From the NCBI GenBank assembly GCA_009692685.1, contig SHYS01000010.1:1-54043 (forward strand): a DNA stretch of 54,043 nt, in the 5' to 3' direction. Source of the stretch: Dehalococcoidia bacterium (GTDB taxonomy: Bacteria > Chloroflexota > Dehalococcoidia > UBA2979). The notes under the pieces were generated by a model that saw only the letters and a program-made list of their open reading frames with translations, was not told the DNA's origin and searched no databases. Of this stretch, positions 44,401 through 52,809 are shown in pieces; position 1 is the stretch's first letter, and every line of letters begins with the position of its first letter. Position numbers and translations under genes: made by a program.

Positions 44401-44775
44401 GGCTGCCTCGGATGCGGGCGCCGCGTCTCGCGACGCCGGAAGGTTGGAACGGGCCACCACCGCTGGAGTCATCCGGACCTGCGGCGTCGATCGCTCGGTG
44501 ACCGTGGCGAGGCGAGTGTCGAGGTCGGCGAACAGCGCCTCGTACGTCGTGGCGTCGACGAGCCCTTGTTCGTGCCAGCGCTGCAGTTCGTCGATTGTCT
44601 GAACGAGGCCGGCAAGCGTGTCCTGCCTTGGTCGGGGCGTCTAGGCCTGACCGCAGACCGTGCAAAATCGGGCGTCGGGAGAAGCAAAGCGCGCTCCGCA
44701 GCGTCCGCAGTAACGAACGAACGAGTCAGCGCCGTCGGTGCTACCGGATGTGCCAGCGGCGGGCAGGTCCGGCAC
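41417..44775 (-). pseudogene. Large multi-spanning membrane protein (SCO7613 C-terminal-domain type), broken by two TAG codons and about four frameshifts
   Basis: Joining frames gives a ~1,100-residue protein. From GTG 44775 it starts with zinc ribbon YCGRCGARF, FCTVCGQ, then TAG (44641-44643). The same frame continues through a coiled coil (LVQTIDELQRWHEQGLVD) and SIDLAAWVAQRQADLLLYLG into helix 1. Frame changes occur near 44250, 43450, 42370 and 42310, and a second TAG is at 43223-43225 before SYLVVASAVAALL. More than 25 hydrophobic helices follow in repeats of similar design (EYRTLT and WPxxxxxWxxALTYE recurring), ending DRASETPQD at 41417. Repeated loss in every part shows long-standing decay; the family function is unknown. 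Confidence 0.75.
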
Positions 44776-44808
44776 GACGAGACCACGCCCTTCGTCCGAC
44801 GCCAGAGA

Positions 44809-45444
44809 CTATTTCTTCGAGGGCTTGTAGAACGGATTCTCCCCCGAGGCATGGTCCGTCGTATCGCGGACCTCGGCGATCTCCGGGACGTACTCGAGGA
44901 CGGCCGCCTCGATGCCCTGCTTGAGGGTCACATCGGCGAGGTTGCAGCCCTGGCAGCCTCCGCTCAGTTCGACGTAGGCAATCGGCCCCACCACCTCGAT
45001 GAGGTGCACCATGCCGCCATGTGCGGCGATCTGCGGGTTGATGGCCTGGTCGAAGAGATCCTGGATGCGCTTCGAGATGTCGTCGAGCCAGAGCGGGTTC
45101 GGATTCTCGAAGGTGAACCGCCCACCGACACCAGACTCGTTCACCTCGTAGTCGATGGAGATGCCGTCGAGATACTGGATGCTGCGCGCCTCGAGGTAGG
45201 TGGTGATGCCGTCCGTGTCGACCACGGCGTCGCCCTCGGGGAGCGCCTCGTGAAGGACGAGCGAGAAGCCGTGCTGGAAACCCTCGGCGGTGCGCCCGGC
45301 GATCGTGATACGCACCCCGGCGACGCGCTCGCCCTGCGCCTCCAGCACCTCACGGACCTTGGCGGAGGCCGCCTCGCTGATGAGGACACGCGGCTCCGGC
45401 GCATCCTCGCCTGCGGCCTCGGCGGCTGTCGTCTCGTCGGCCAT
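44809..45444 (-). CDS. nfuA: Fe-S cluster carrier, NfuA type
   Basis: The 211-residue protein has an N-terminal A-type (HesB/IscA-like) domain, RVLISEAASAKVREVLEAQG, which lacks the conserved cysteines, as in E. coli NfuA. The C-terminal NifU domain has INPQIAAHGGMVHLIEVVGP and GGCQGCNLADVTLKQGIE, with the cluster-binding CxxC. It binds a 4Fe-4S cluster at a dimer interface and delivers it to target enzymes. ATG 45444 has GGAGGA upstream. It is divergent from the hydrolase at 45556 and upstream of the broken membrane-protein gene. Confidence 0.93.
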   Translation of the reverse strand: MADETTAAEAAGEDAPEPRVLISEAASAKVREVLEAQGERVAGVRITIAGRTAEGFQHGFSLVLHEALPEGDAVVDTDGITTYLEARSIQYLDGISIDYEVNESGVGGRFTFENPNPLWLDDISKRIQDLFDQAINPQIAAHGGMVHLIEVVGPIAYVELSGGCQGCNLADVTLKQGIEAAVLEYVPEIAEVRDTTDHASGENPFYKPSKK

Positions 45445-45555
45445 AGGAGTCCTCCGCAACTGGTACCGGACAGCCTCCATCCTATCGCCATCAGGAGGCT
45501 GGCTGGTACGCTCCCGGCACGAATCTGCACTGCTGCCCCAATCCGGGAGGACCCG

Positions 45556-46299
45556 ATGACCGACGGACTGCTGCTGCTGCACGCCTTCCCGCTTTCCCAC
45601 GAGATGTGGGAACCACAGGTGGAGGCGTTCGGCAGCCGTCTGCCCGTGGTCGCCCCGGATGACCCCGGATTCGGCGGAACGCCCGCGGCCAACCCCGAGG
45701 GCTGGATGGACGCCGCCGCGGACCAGGCAGCTGCCGCGCTGCGGGCCGCCGGGGTGGAGCGAGCGGTCGTGGTGGGGCTTTCGATGGGTGGGTACGTCGC
45801 GTTCTCGTTCGTGCGACGTCATGCCTCGATGGTGGCCGGGCTTGTCCTGGCGAACACACGCTCCGGGGGCGACCCGGAGCAGGCGAAGGAGGGCCGAGCC
45901 GCCCTCGCCGCCCGTCTGCGCGCGGAGGGAAACGGCTTCCTCGCCGACAGCCCGCCACCGCTGCTGTCCGAGACTCCTCGCGAAGGTCTCCTGGCGCAGG
46001 TTCAGAACATCATCCGCAAACAGCCCGCCGAGGCCATCGCCGGCGCCGCGCTGGGCATGGCCTGGCGCGTCGACTCGACGCCAGACCTAGCCGGGATCAA
46101 CGTGCCCACGCTCATCATCACCTCGAGCGGTGACCGGCTCATCCCGCCCGATGCGACTTCGCCGATGGCCGAACAGATCCCTGGGGCGACACTCGTCGTG
46201 ATCGAGGGTGCAGGCCACCTCAGCAACATGGAGGCGCCGCAGGAGTTCAACGCAGCGCTCGAAGCGCTGATCAAGCGTGCGGGGGTCGCGCTAAAGTAG
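45556..46299 (+). CDS. Alpha/beta hydrolase
   Basis: The 247-residue enzyme has LLLLHAFPLSHEMW (oxyanion region), VVVGLSMGGYVAFSFVRRH (nucleophile), SSGDRLIPPDATS (acid) and GAGHLSNMEAPQEF (histidine). This matches the 3-oxoadipate enol-lactonase/haloperoxidase-like branch of the fold; the exact ester or lactone substrate is unknown. ATG 45556 has GGGAGG upstream. It stands alone between nfuA and the MFS gene. Confidence 0.88.
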   Translation: MTDGLLLLHAFPLSHEMWEPQVEAFGSRLPVVAPDDPGFGGTPAANPEGWMDAAADQAAAALRAAGVERAVVVGLSMGGYVAFSFVRRHASMVAGLVLANTRSGGDPEQAKEGRAALAARLRAEGNGFLADSPPPLLSETPREGLLAQVQNIIRKQPAEAIAGAALGMAWRVDSTPDLAGINVPTLIITSSGDRLIPPDATSPMAEQIPGATLVVIEGAGHLSNMEAPQEFNAALEALIKRAGVALK

Positions 46300-46354
46300 G
46301 CGGCCTGCCAGACCATCGCGCAGGCGCCACACACGATTGCGAGTCCACAGAGCG

Positions 46355-47668
46355 ATGACCATCCTCCCCCGGAGATTGTTCTACGGGTGGGTGATGGTCG
46401 GCGGCGCGCTGGTCATCAACCTTGTCAGCGCGACGCTGAACCCAGTCATCTTCTCCTTCTTCATCGGACCGATGAGCGAAGAACTGGGCGTCAGCACCAG
46501 CGCGTTGTCGTGGTCGCTCACGCTCCGGCTGGCAACCGCGGGGTTGGCGGGTCCGTTGCTCGGTGTGCTTCTGGACCGCCACGGGGCTCGCTGGCTGGGC
46601 GCGGCGTGTGGCCTGCTGGCCGGCGGCACGATGGTGGCCCTCTCGTTCGCCCATGAGCTATGGCTCGTCTACGCACTGTTTGCGCTGACCGGATTCGCCG
46701 GATTCGGTGGTCCAGCCGGACAGCTGCTGACGCAGGTCCCGCTATCGAAGTGGTTCGTTCTCAAGCGCGGCCGCGCTCTCGCCATCGCCACGACGGGGAT
46801 GGCGGCCGGAACCACGCTTGCCATCCCAACGACGCAGGCGTTGATCGAGGCCCTGGGCTGGCGCGAGACGTACGCCATCTTCGGCATCGTGATCGCCGGA
46901 GCGATCGCGCTCACGAGCGTGCTCGTGGTACGCCGCGTGCCCGAGGATATGGGACTGTACCCGGACGGCGCGTCGCGCCCGCCGGTCCTCGTCGCCAACA
47001 GCGCGACTGGCGTAACCACCACCACCGAGGAGGAATGGAGCGTCCGTCAGGCACTCGGCTCCCGAACGATGTGGCTGTTGCTGGGGGCACTCGCGTTGGC
47101 CGGGATGGCGCTGACCGGAACGCTGGTGCATCGAGTGCATTTCTGGCACGAACTCGGCATGTCGCCGACCCTCGTCGGGCTGGGCACCGCCCTGGACCCA
47201 TTCACCGTGGTGTTCTCGGTGTTCGCGTTCGGAATTCTGGCTGACCGAGTGCCGGTGCGCTATCTCGGGTTTATCGGGCTGGCGGGGTTAGCGCTCTCGA
47301 TTGTTCCCATGATCATCAGCTCGGGTGAGCCGTACACGATCCTGGCGCACAACTTCATCTGGGGCGTCTCCGCCGGTGGGTACATCACGCTGAACAACCT
47401 AGTGTGGCCGAACTACTTCGGTCGCGAGTCAGTAGGCGCCATCCGAGGCGTGACACTGCCGGTCTCGATCGCCGCCTCGGGCATCGGCGCCCCGCTGTAT
47501 GGCTACCTCCTCGATTCTGGTCTCAATCCGGCCTATGTCTGGGGTGCCTCGCTGGTGGCGTTCGGCCTGGGGGCGGTTCTGGTGCTCTTCGCGAAGGCGC
47601 CCCGATTGCCGGTGCGGGCGCCAGACCAACCGCAGCCTTTACCGGTACTCGGCGTGGCAGGGAAATAG
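46355..47668 (+). CDS. MFS transporter (oxalate/formate antiporter-like)
   Basis: The 437-residue protein starts RRLFYGWVMVGGALVINLVS and has 12 predicted helices, with DRHGARWLGAACGLLAGG as the helix 2-3 loop and ADRVPVRYLGFIGLAG in the second half. The G(W/Y)xx start and NPVIFSFFIGPMSEELG are typical of the OxlT/monocarboxylate-like group. It probably exports or exchanges a small organic acid. ATG 46355 lies inside a longer frame starting TTG 46337. It is intact, in contrast to the two decayed MFS genes of this window. Confidence 0.88.
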   Translation: MTILPRRLFYGWVMVGGALVINLVSATLNPVIFSFFIGPMSEELGVSTSALSWSLTLRLATAGLAGPLLGVLLDRHGARWLGAACGLLAGGTMVALSFAHELWLVYALFALTGFAGFGGPAGQLLTQVPLSKWFVLKRGRALAIATTGMAAGTTLAIPTTQALIEALGWRETYAIFGIVIAGAIALTSVLVVRRVPEDMGLYPDGASRPPVLVANSATGVTTTTEEEWSVRQALGSRTMWLLLGALALAGMALTGTLVHRVHFWHELGMSPTLVGLGTALDPFTVVFSVFAFGILADRVPVRYLGFIGLAGLALSIVPMIISSGEPYTILAHNFIWGVSAGGYITLNNLVWPNYFGRESVGAIRGVTLPVSIAASGIGAPLYGYLLDSGLNPAYVWGASLVAFGLGAVLVLFAKAPRLPVRAPDQPQPLPVLGVAGK

Positions 47669-47692
47669 TTCGTATACTTGAGGGAGCGCTCG

Positions 47693-47980
47693 ATGTCCGT
47701 GTACTTCATCGTGCAGGAGCAAATCCACGATGCCACCAGTATGGCCGAGTATGGCCCGCTGGCTCGCGCTGCGGCGAGCACGGGCAGGGTGATCGCCGCT
47801 GGCGCGCCCACCGTCATCGAGGGTGACTGGCACGGCGATCGCATCGTCGTGATGGAGTTCCCGGACGAAGCGGCCTTCCGCGCCTGGTACGACTCACCGA
47901 CGTACCAGGCTGCACTCAAGGTTCGGCTGGCGGCAACGGACTCGCGGGCGGCGCTGGCACAGGGCGTCAGCCAGGCGTGA
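47693..47980 (+). CDS. DUF1330 family protein
   Basis: The 95-residue protein reads VYFIVQEQIHDATSMAEYGP, AAGAPTVIEGDWHGDRIVVM, and EFPDEAAFRAWYDSPTYQAA, the ferredoxin-like DUF1330 pattern in which EF-x(4)-A-x(3)-W-x-x-S-x-x-Y is conserved. The function is unknown. ATG 47693 has GAGGGAG upstream, 24 bp after the MFS stop, so it is probably cotranscribed with the transporter. Confidence 0.88.
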   Translation: MSVYFIVQEQIHDATSMAEYGPLARAAASTGRVIAAGAPTVIEGDWHGDRIVVMEFPDEAAFRAWYDSPTYQAALKVRLAATDSRAALAQGVSQA

Positions 47981-48019
47981 CGCGGCTGGCGAGACCGAGT
48001 TGGCAAACAGGAGCCTTGC

Positions 48020-48034
48020 AGCGCCCTCGGCGCT
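48020..48034. terminator. Weak hairpin between convergent genes
   Basis: AGCGCC (48020-48025) pairs with GGCGCT (48029-48034) around CTC. It lies between stops at 47980 (+) and 48051 (-). Short stem, no U-tract. Confidence 0.35.
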
Positions 48035-48050
48035 TGCGCAGGCGACGTGC

Positions 48051-50570
48051 TCAATGCCTACGTACGGCGACCGGCGCATCCGCGCCTTCGAGAGGGCGGG
48101 TTCCGATAACCCGCGTCGCCTCTAGCTCCGCCAACTCCCGTTCAGAGAGCCCGAGGAGTCCACCGAGAACTTCTCCGTTGTGCTGCCCAAGGCTGGGCAC
48201 CGCACGAAACGCGATCGGCTCGGTATCGACAAAATGCCACGGCCCGCGCGGGTAGTAGTACGGGCCCAAGCCGTCGAACGTCGCCGATTCCATGACGCCG
48301 CGTCCGACAAAGTGCGGGTGGCCGAGCTGATCCACGTCCGGGCGCAGGACTGCGGCAGCCGGTACACCAGCAGCCTGGAGCTCCTGCTCAGCCTCGAAGC
48401 GGCCGCGCCCCCGCACCCAGTCAGCAACCACGACATTGAGTTCGTTGGCGTGGGCATGGCGACCGTCGATTGTGGCCAGCTCCGGACGACCGAGCAGGTC
48501 CAAGTGACCAATCGCCCGCGCCAGCCGCTCAAAGCGATCATCGGTGTCGACGGCGACTGCCACCCAGGTGTCGTCCTCGGCTGCCTCGAAGCAGCCGTGT
48601 GGCGCCATCCACTGGTGGTCATTGCCAAGGCGGGGCGCACTCTCGCCGGACAGCTGGAAATCGACTACGTACTCACCGAGGTGAGTGATAGCGGCTTCAT
48701 GCTGCGACAGGTCGAAGATCTGCCCCTCCCCGGTCTGCGCGCGTTGCTCGAGACCAAGCAAGCAGTGGTACAGCGCAGTGGCGGCAGCGATGCCGTCCGG
48801 ATGGTGCACGGGCGTGAGCTCCGAATAGTCGAGATCTGGATAGCCGCGCAGCGTCGAGTGACCCGAAGCTGCGTCGAGCGTCATACCCATGCTGCGGTAG
48901 TAGCGGTACGGTCCCGTGAGCCCGAATCCTGTGAGCAGCACAGCAATCAGTCGAGGATTGGCGGCGTGGAAACGTGTCGGCAACAGGTTGAGCGACTCCT
49001 GAGCATCCACCGACAGGTTCGTGAAGACGATGTCGGCGCGTGCCAATAGCCGGTCGAGGAGCGCCTGACCTTGTGGCGTATGCAGGTCGAGCGTCACATC
49101 CAACTTGTTGCGGTTGAGCGCGAGAAACCCGGCGCTGCGGTTCCACGGTTCATCGCCCGGGTCGCCGTTGGGGTAACCGGACGCTCCAGGCAACGGCCGA
49201 ACCGCCCCCCGGCCAGAGCGCTGGATCGCCTCAACCTTGATCACTTCCGCGCCCAGGTCTCCCAGCATTGCCCCGCACCAGGGGCCGGCCCAGATCTCAG
49301 CGATCTCGACAACGCGAAGACCTGCGAGAGGCAGTGGCTGTCGTGGCCTCGAGACCTGGCCGGGGTCGGCGCCCATGAAGGTCGCAGTCTGAGCTGGGGC
49401 GGCGGCAAGTTCCGCGAGCACACGCTCCGTGTCGGCACTGAGGAATGGCGCCGCCTTCCGAAGCGCCCAGAACGCATCCCCACCTCGGGCGATCGGACCT
49501 GGATACTCGACCCGACCCACCCGCGCGTGTTCGACTGTCTGGAAGTAGTCGCGCTCCCTCAAGTGCGGGTCTGCGAGCAGGCCCTCCGCATCGAGGAGTG
49601 GGCCGGACGGGATGCCGGCTCGCTGCGCCGTGGCGAACACTTCGGTGACCGTCCGCGCTGCGATCCAGCCCTCCCAGATCGCCTCCCATGCTGGACGGTT
49701 GATGCGGCGCGCCTCGCGCGTCGCGAAACGTGGGTCTTCGAGGAGTTCGGGCCGTCCGACGACCTCCACCAGGCGCGGCCAGTGGCGATCGCCGAGTGGA
49801 TTGAAGGTGACGTAGCCATCAAGACAGCGGTAGTTGCCGCGGCCGAATCCCGCCGCAGATGCTGAGGCCGATTGCTTAGTGTCCTCGCGCTCTTCGATGT
49901 CGCCCGAGAACGCGAAGTTGAGTCGTCGCGTTATCTGGTTTGGATGAGCCGCCCAGCAGTCGACTTCCGCGATGTCGATCCAGTCTCCAAGCCCGGTCTG
50001 GCGACGCCGCCACAGTGCGGCAACAACCATGTCGGCGGCCAGCACACCGGGGAACGTTCTGGGCATGTGACCCGCGTACCGCAGTGGCTCGCGGTCGGGG
50101 AGGCCCTGTCGGTACATCGAACCCGAGGACGCGAACATCGTGAGGTCCGTGGCCACGTACCCACTCATCGGCCCCGTCTGACCGTAGGGCGTGATCGAGG
50201 CAACAACGACCGCCGGATTGTCAGCACGCATCGACTCGGCGGCTGCCCCGAGCGCGGCGAGCGCACCTGGCGCCAGCGACTCCAGCACGACGTCGGCGCG
50301 GGCGGCGAGACTCAGGAGTGTCCGGGCGCCCTCGGGGGCCATGAGGTCGAGTACAACGCTCTCCTTATTCGCGTTGAAGTGCAGGAACTCCGGCGAGCGC
50401 TCTGGATCAGCAATGCGCCCTCGAGGCCCAGAGTGACGAGACGGGTCACCCGCGGGTGGCTCGACCTTAATCACTCGAGCGCCAGCGTCGGCGAGCAGCT
50501 TCCCGCACAGAGCGAGAGCGATTCCGTCCCCGACTTCGATGACTGTGATGTGTGACAAGACCTGATTCAC
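48051..50570 (-). CDS. Double-length class III (CaiB/BaiF) CoA-transferase
   Basis: The 839-residue protein contains two tandem CoA-transferase modules. Module 1 (~1-395) has VIEVGDGIALALCGKLLADA and GARVIKVEPPAGDPSR. Module 2 (~405-839) has VVEIAEIWAGPWCGAMLGDL, GAEVIKVEAIQRSGRG, and TGEGQIFDLSQHEA. Aligning the R-x-x-TG regions puts Asp592 (HHPDGIAAATALYH) at the catalytic position in module 2, while module 1 has Arg (PRTFPGVLAAD), so only one half seems active. Heteromeric relatives use one catalytic and one structural subunit; here both are fused. It moves CoA between organic acids. GTG 50570 has no strong Shine-Dalgarno. Confidence 0.88.
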   Translation of the reverse strand: MNQVLSHITVIEVGDGIALALCGKLLADAGARVIKVEPPAGDPSRHSGPRGRIADPERSPEFLHFNANKESVVLDLMAPEGARTLLSLAARADVVLESLAPGALAALGAAAESMRADNPAVVVASITPYGQTGPMSGYVATDLTMFASSGSMYRQGLPDREPLRYAGHMPRTFPGVLAADMVVAALWRRRQTGLGDWIDIAEVDCWAAHPNQITRRLNFAFSGDIEEREDTKQSASASAAGFGRGNYRCLDGYVTFNPLGDRHWPRLVEVVGRPELLEDPRFATREARRINRPAWEAIWEGWIAARTVTEVFATAQRAGIPSGPLLDAEGLLADPHLRERDYFQTVEHARVGRVEYPGPIARGGDAFWALRKAAPFLSADTERVLAELAAAPAQTATFMGADPGQVSRPRQPLPLAGLRVVEIAEIWAGPWCGAMLGDLGAEVIKVEAIQRSGRGAVRPLPGASGYPNGDPGDEPWNRSAGFLALNRNKLDVTLDLHTPQGQALLDRLLARADIVFTNLSVDAQESLNLLPTRFHAANPRLIAVLLTGFGLTGPYRYYRSMGMTLDAASGHSTLRGYPDLDYSELTPVHHPDGIAAATALYHCLLGLEQRAQTGEGQIFDLSQHEAAITHLGEYVVDFQLSGESAPRLGNDHQWMAPHGCFEAAEDDTWVAVAVDTDDRFERLARAIGHLDLLGRPELATIDGRHAHANELNVVVADWVRGRGRFEAEQELQAAGVPAAAVLRPDVDQLGHPHFVGRGVMESATFDGLGPYYYPRGPWHFVDTEPIAFRAVPSLGQHNGEVLGGLLGLSERELAELEATRVIGTRPLEGADAPVAVRRH

Positions 50571-50772
50571 CGGCAGGCCCCCACAACCGCGCCGCTTAAT
50601 GTGTGCGCGCGAATCCTACAACGTTTGCGAAAGCATCGCGGCAGCCCCCGCGCGGGCGAGGTATGACCGGAAGTTGTGGATGGGTGGCCGGCGAGAGAGC
50701 GCGGCGTACCTTCCTTCTTGACGAAAAAGCGACTGGCGTGGCAACGCCAGCAAGGAAGACACGCCGATGTGA

Positions 50773-50886
50773 AGTGTAGAGACCGACGACGCTGATGACG
50801 GCGAACTGCTTGCTGGGCTCGATGGAATTGTCCGTGAGGGCGCCCGGCTGTTGCTGGCCGCGGCGCTGGAGGCCGGGCTGCGTCAG
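50773..50886 (+). pseudogene. N-terminal scrap of an IS256-family transposase
   Basis: The frame reads VETDDADDGELLAGLDGIVR, then EGARLLLAAALEAGLRQ, matching the start of IS256 transposases (GIVREGARxLLxxALEAE). It stops at a TGA just past 50886, where the IS6-type element begins. An in-frame TGA two codons upstream removes the start. The rest of the transposase is absent downstream of the IS6 element. Confidence 0.6.
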
Positions 50887-51821
50887 GTTTGATGGTCCGT
50901 TCGGCTGGGTAGTCTCGTCTGGTTGAGACGAGGAGGCACCGTGAGCTGTCCGCACTGCCGAGCGAAGATTGTGCATCGACGGACGCAGCGGACAGCACTG
51001 GGCTACTGCCGGTGCTCGTGCACCAGCTGCCGTCGCCGGTTCAACGAGCGCACCGGCACACCATTCAACGAACTGCAGTACCCGACCGACCTCGTGCTGC
51101 TGGCAGTGCTCTGGTATCTGCGCTACAAGCTGAGCTTCCGCGATGTCGCCGAGCTCCTCTGTTGCGTGGCTTCGTCGTCACCCACGAGACGGTTCGCGTG
51201 TGGGAGCTTCGGTTCGCACCACTGGTCATCCAGCAGATCCGCGCAAGACGTCGCGGGCGTGTCGTGGTCTCCTGGTATCTCGACGAGACCTACGTCAAGG
51301 TCGCCGGCCGCTGGTGTTACCTCTATCGCGCGATCGACCGCGACGGGGCGTTGATCGACTCGATGCTCTCCGCGCACCGTGACAAGCACGCTGCGCGTCG
51401 CTTCCTGCGGCGCTTGATCGAGGTGGCCGAACGCAGGCCGGCGCGAGTCACGACCGATCATCACCCAGCCTACCCACGGGCGATCCACTGGATCGCCGGA
51501 CGGAAGGTGGTCCACAGGCGCAAGCGCTACCTCAACAACTTCACCGAGCAGAGCCACCGGGCGATCAAGCAGCGCTACGACCCCATGCGGGGCTTTGGGA
51601 ACTTCGCCTCCGCGTCTGGCTTCTGCACAGCCTGCGACGAGCTCAACAACTACCTCATGATGCGCCGCCGCGGTGAACGCCGACCGTCGCTCTCCGATCA
51701 ACGCCGGCTGTTCACGGAGCGCTGGTAGGCGCTGATGGTCGAACTCGCTGCCGTGTAAACGTCGAGGGTGGCGTGATTCTCTCGATCGCTGCCACTTGAG
51801 GCTCTGAGATCTGACGCAGCC
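50876..51821 (+). mobile_element. IS6-type insertion sequence
   Basis: The core is the transposase at 50941-51728. An 11-bp inverted pair, GGCTGCGTCAG (50876-50886) and CTGACGCAGCC (51811-51821), could be its terminal repeats, giving a 946-bp element, slightly long for IS6. The left repeat lies within the IS256 scrap, so the pair may also be partly coincidental. No clear target duplication is visible. Confidence 0.55.
50941..51728 (+). pseudogene. IS6-family transposase with a frameshift
   Basis: GTG 50941 follows AGGAGG. The N-terminal zinc finger CPHCRAKIV and CTSCRRRFNERTG precedes PTDLVLLAVLWYLRYKLSFR. A single-base loss near 51162 (ELLC, should read ELLLLRGF) shifts the frame. The DDE domain then follows intact: SWYLDETYVKVAGRWCYLYR, SAHRDKHAARRFLRRL, TTDHHPAYPRAI, and KRYLNNFTEQSHRAIKQR. 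One frameshift separates the halves, so transposition requires frameshifting or the element is dead. Confidence 0.85.
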
Positions 51822-52162
51822 GCTGCGTACCGCCAGTCACGAACTATGGGCGCTACCGATTGGCTATGCCGAGGGCGCCTGGCTGGTCTTCGAGGGCACC
51901 CAGTGCGTGGCCGCCGAGCCTTTGCGCGTCGGGACCGCGGACTACCTCGTCGAAAACTAGCTAGGCGGCCCCGTCCCGAGGGTGGACCCGGCGCAGCAGT
52001 CTAGCGCGTGCTCTTCCTGCCGAGCGTGGACACGCGCCGACCCGTGGGACAGACTCACATGCTAGGCCATCCGCGAACGACGATACCCACCGCACGCCGT
52101 GCGTACGCCCGCAGCACCAATGCTCACCACGGCACCTGACAGTAATGGTGCGCCCCGACGCC
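51822..52162. other. Region after the IS with a possible gene fragment
   Basis: One frame (51812-51960, ending TAG) reads LRTASHELWALPIGYAEGAW, then LVFEGTQCVAAEPLRVGTAD, and looks protein-like, perhaps the C-terminal scrap of an unidentified gene cut by the IS. The remaining 200 bp to the DinB gene stop hold nothing I recognise. Confidence 0.3.
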
Positions 52163-52684
52163 TTAGCCCACGCGTCGGGGGGTGAAGCTCTGCTCTTTCT
52201 GCTCGATCTGGTCGATGTGCATCCGGTAGTGCCGGTAGACCCCGCGCAGCATCTGCAGCACGGTCAAGTTGCCCCACCCTGTGTTGAGGCCCTTGCGACC
52301 GAACGCCTCGTCCGGGATCGACGCCACGATATCGAGCGTCTTCCGGTGCCGCTCCTGCAGGAGCCCGACCAGCTCATCGAGCGAGCGCGGGGTGCCCGGA
52401 GGCGGAAACGGGTTGGACTCTTCGATGATCTTGTACTTCGCCCATTCCTCGGTCAGGTCGGGCTCGTCCTCCACTGCCGTCCGAGCGGCTATCGAGGTCC
52501 AAACGTCATCCGCGAGGAGCTGGTGCTCAAGCTGTTGCAGTGCGGACCACTCCCCGAGCTCCGGCGGTCGCCGCCACTCGGCATCAGAACGTTGTCGCAC
52601 GGTCTGGATCATCTCGTCGTGATGCGCCTGCAGCTTCTCGATCAGGTCAGCGCGCACTTCGGCGGGCGTAGGTGACTGCGTCAT
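52163..52684 (-). CDS. DinB-family four-helix protein
   Basis: The 173-residue protein has LIEKLQAHHDEMIQTVRQRS (helix 1), ELGEWSALQQLEHQLLADDV (helix 2) and LRGVYRHYRMHIDQIEQ (helix 4). The three histidines (LEHQL, RHYRMH) fit the metal site of DinB_2/YfiT-like proteins. ATG 52684 has GGAGG upstream. These proteins act as thiol transferases or are induced by stress; substrate unknown. It is divergent from the LLM gene at 52810. Confidence 0.85.
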   Translation of the reverse strand: MTQSPTPAEVRADLIEKLQAHHDEMIQTVRQRSDAEWRRPPELGEWSALQQLEHQLLADDVWTSIAARTAVEDEPDLTEEWAKYKIIEESNPFPPPGTPRSLDELVGLLQERHRKTLDIVASIPDEAFGRKGLNTGWGNLTVLQMLRGVYRHYRMHIDQIEQKEQSFTPRRVG

Positions 52685-52809
52685 GTCCGAGCCTCCGTAA
52701 CTGCTAGCGTATATCGGCTACGCTCCATGCCTAAAGTATGGCCGTTATACCACATCGGTCAGCCCATAGCGGCCGCAACGATACGCACCGCATGACGTGA
52801 GGCGACCCG

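Noticed and set aside
5152..44775. Pyrrolysine or other UAG recoding to explain the in-frame TAGs
   Set aside because: TAG is the natural stop of many intact genes here (cbiO, holA, thiY, thiZ, the YkoF-like gene, deacetylase), no pyl genes are visible, and the same genes also carry frameshifts. Decay is simpler; kept only as a check.
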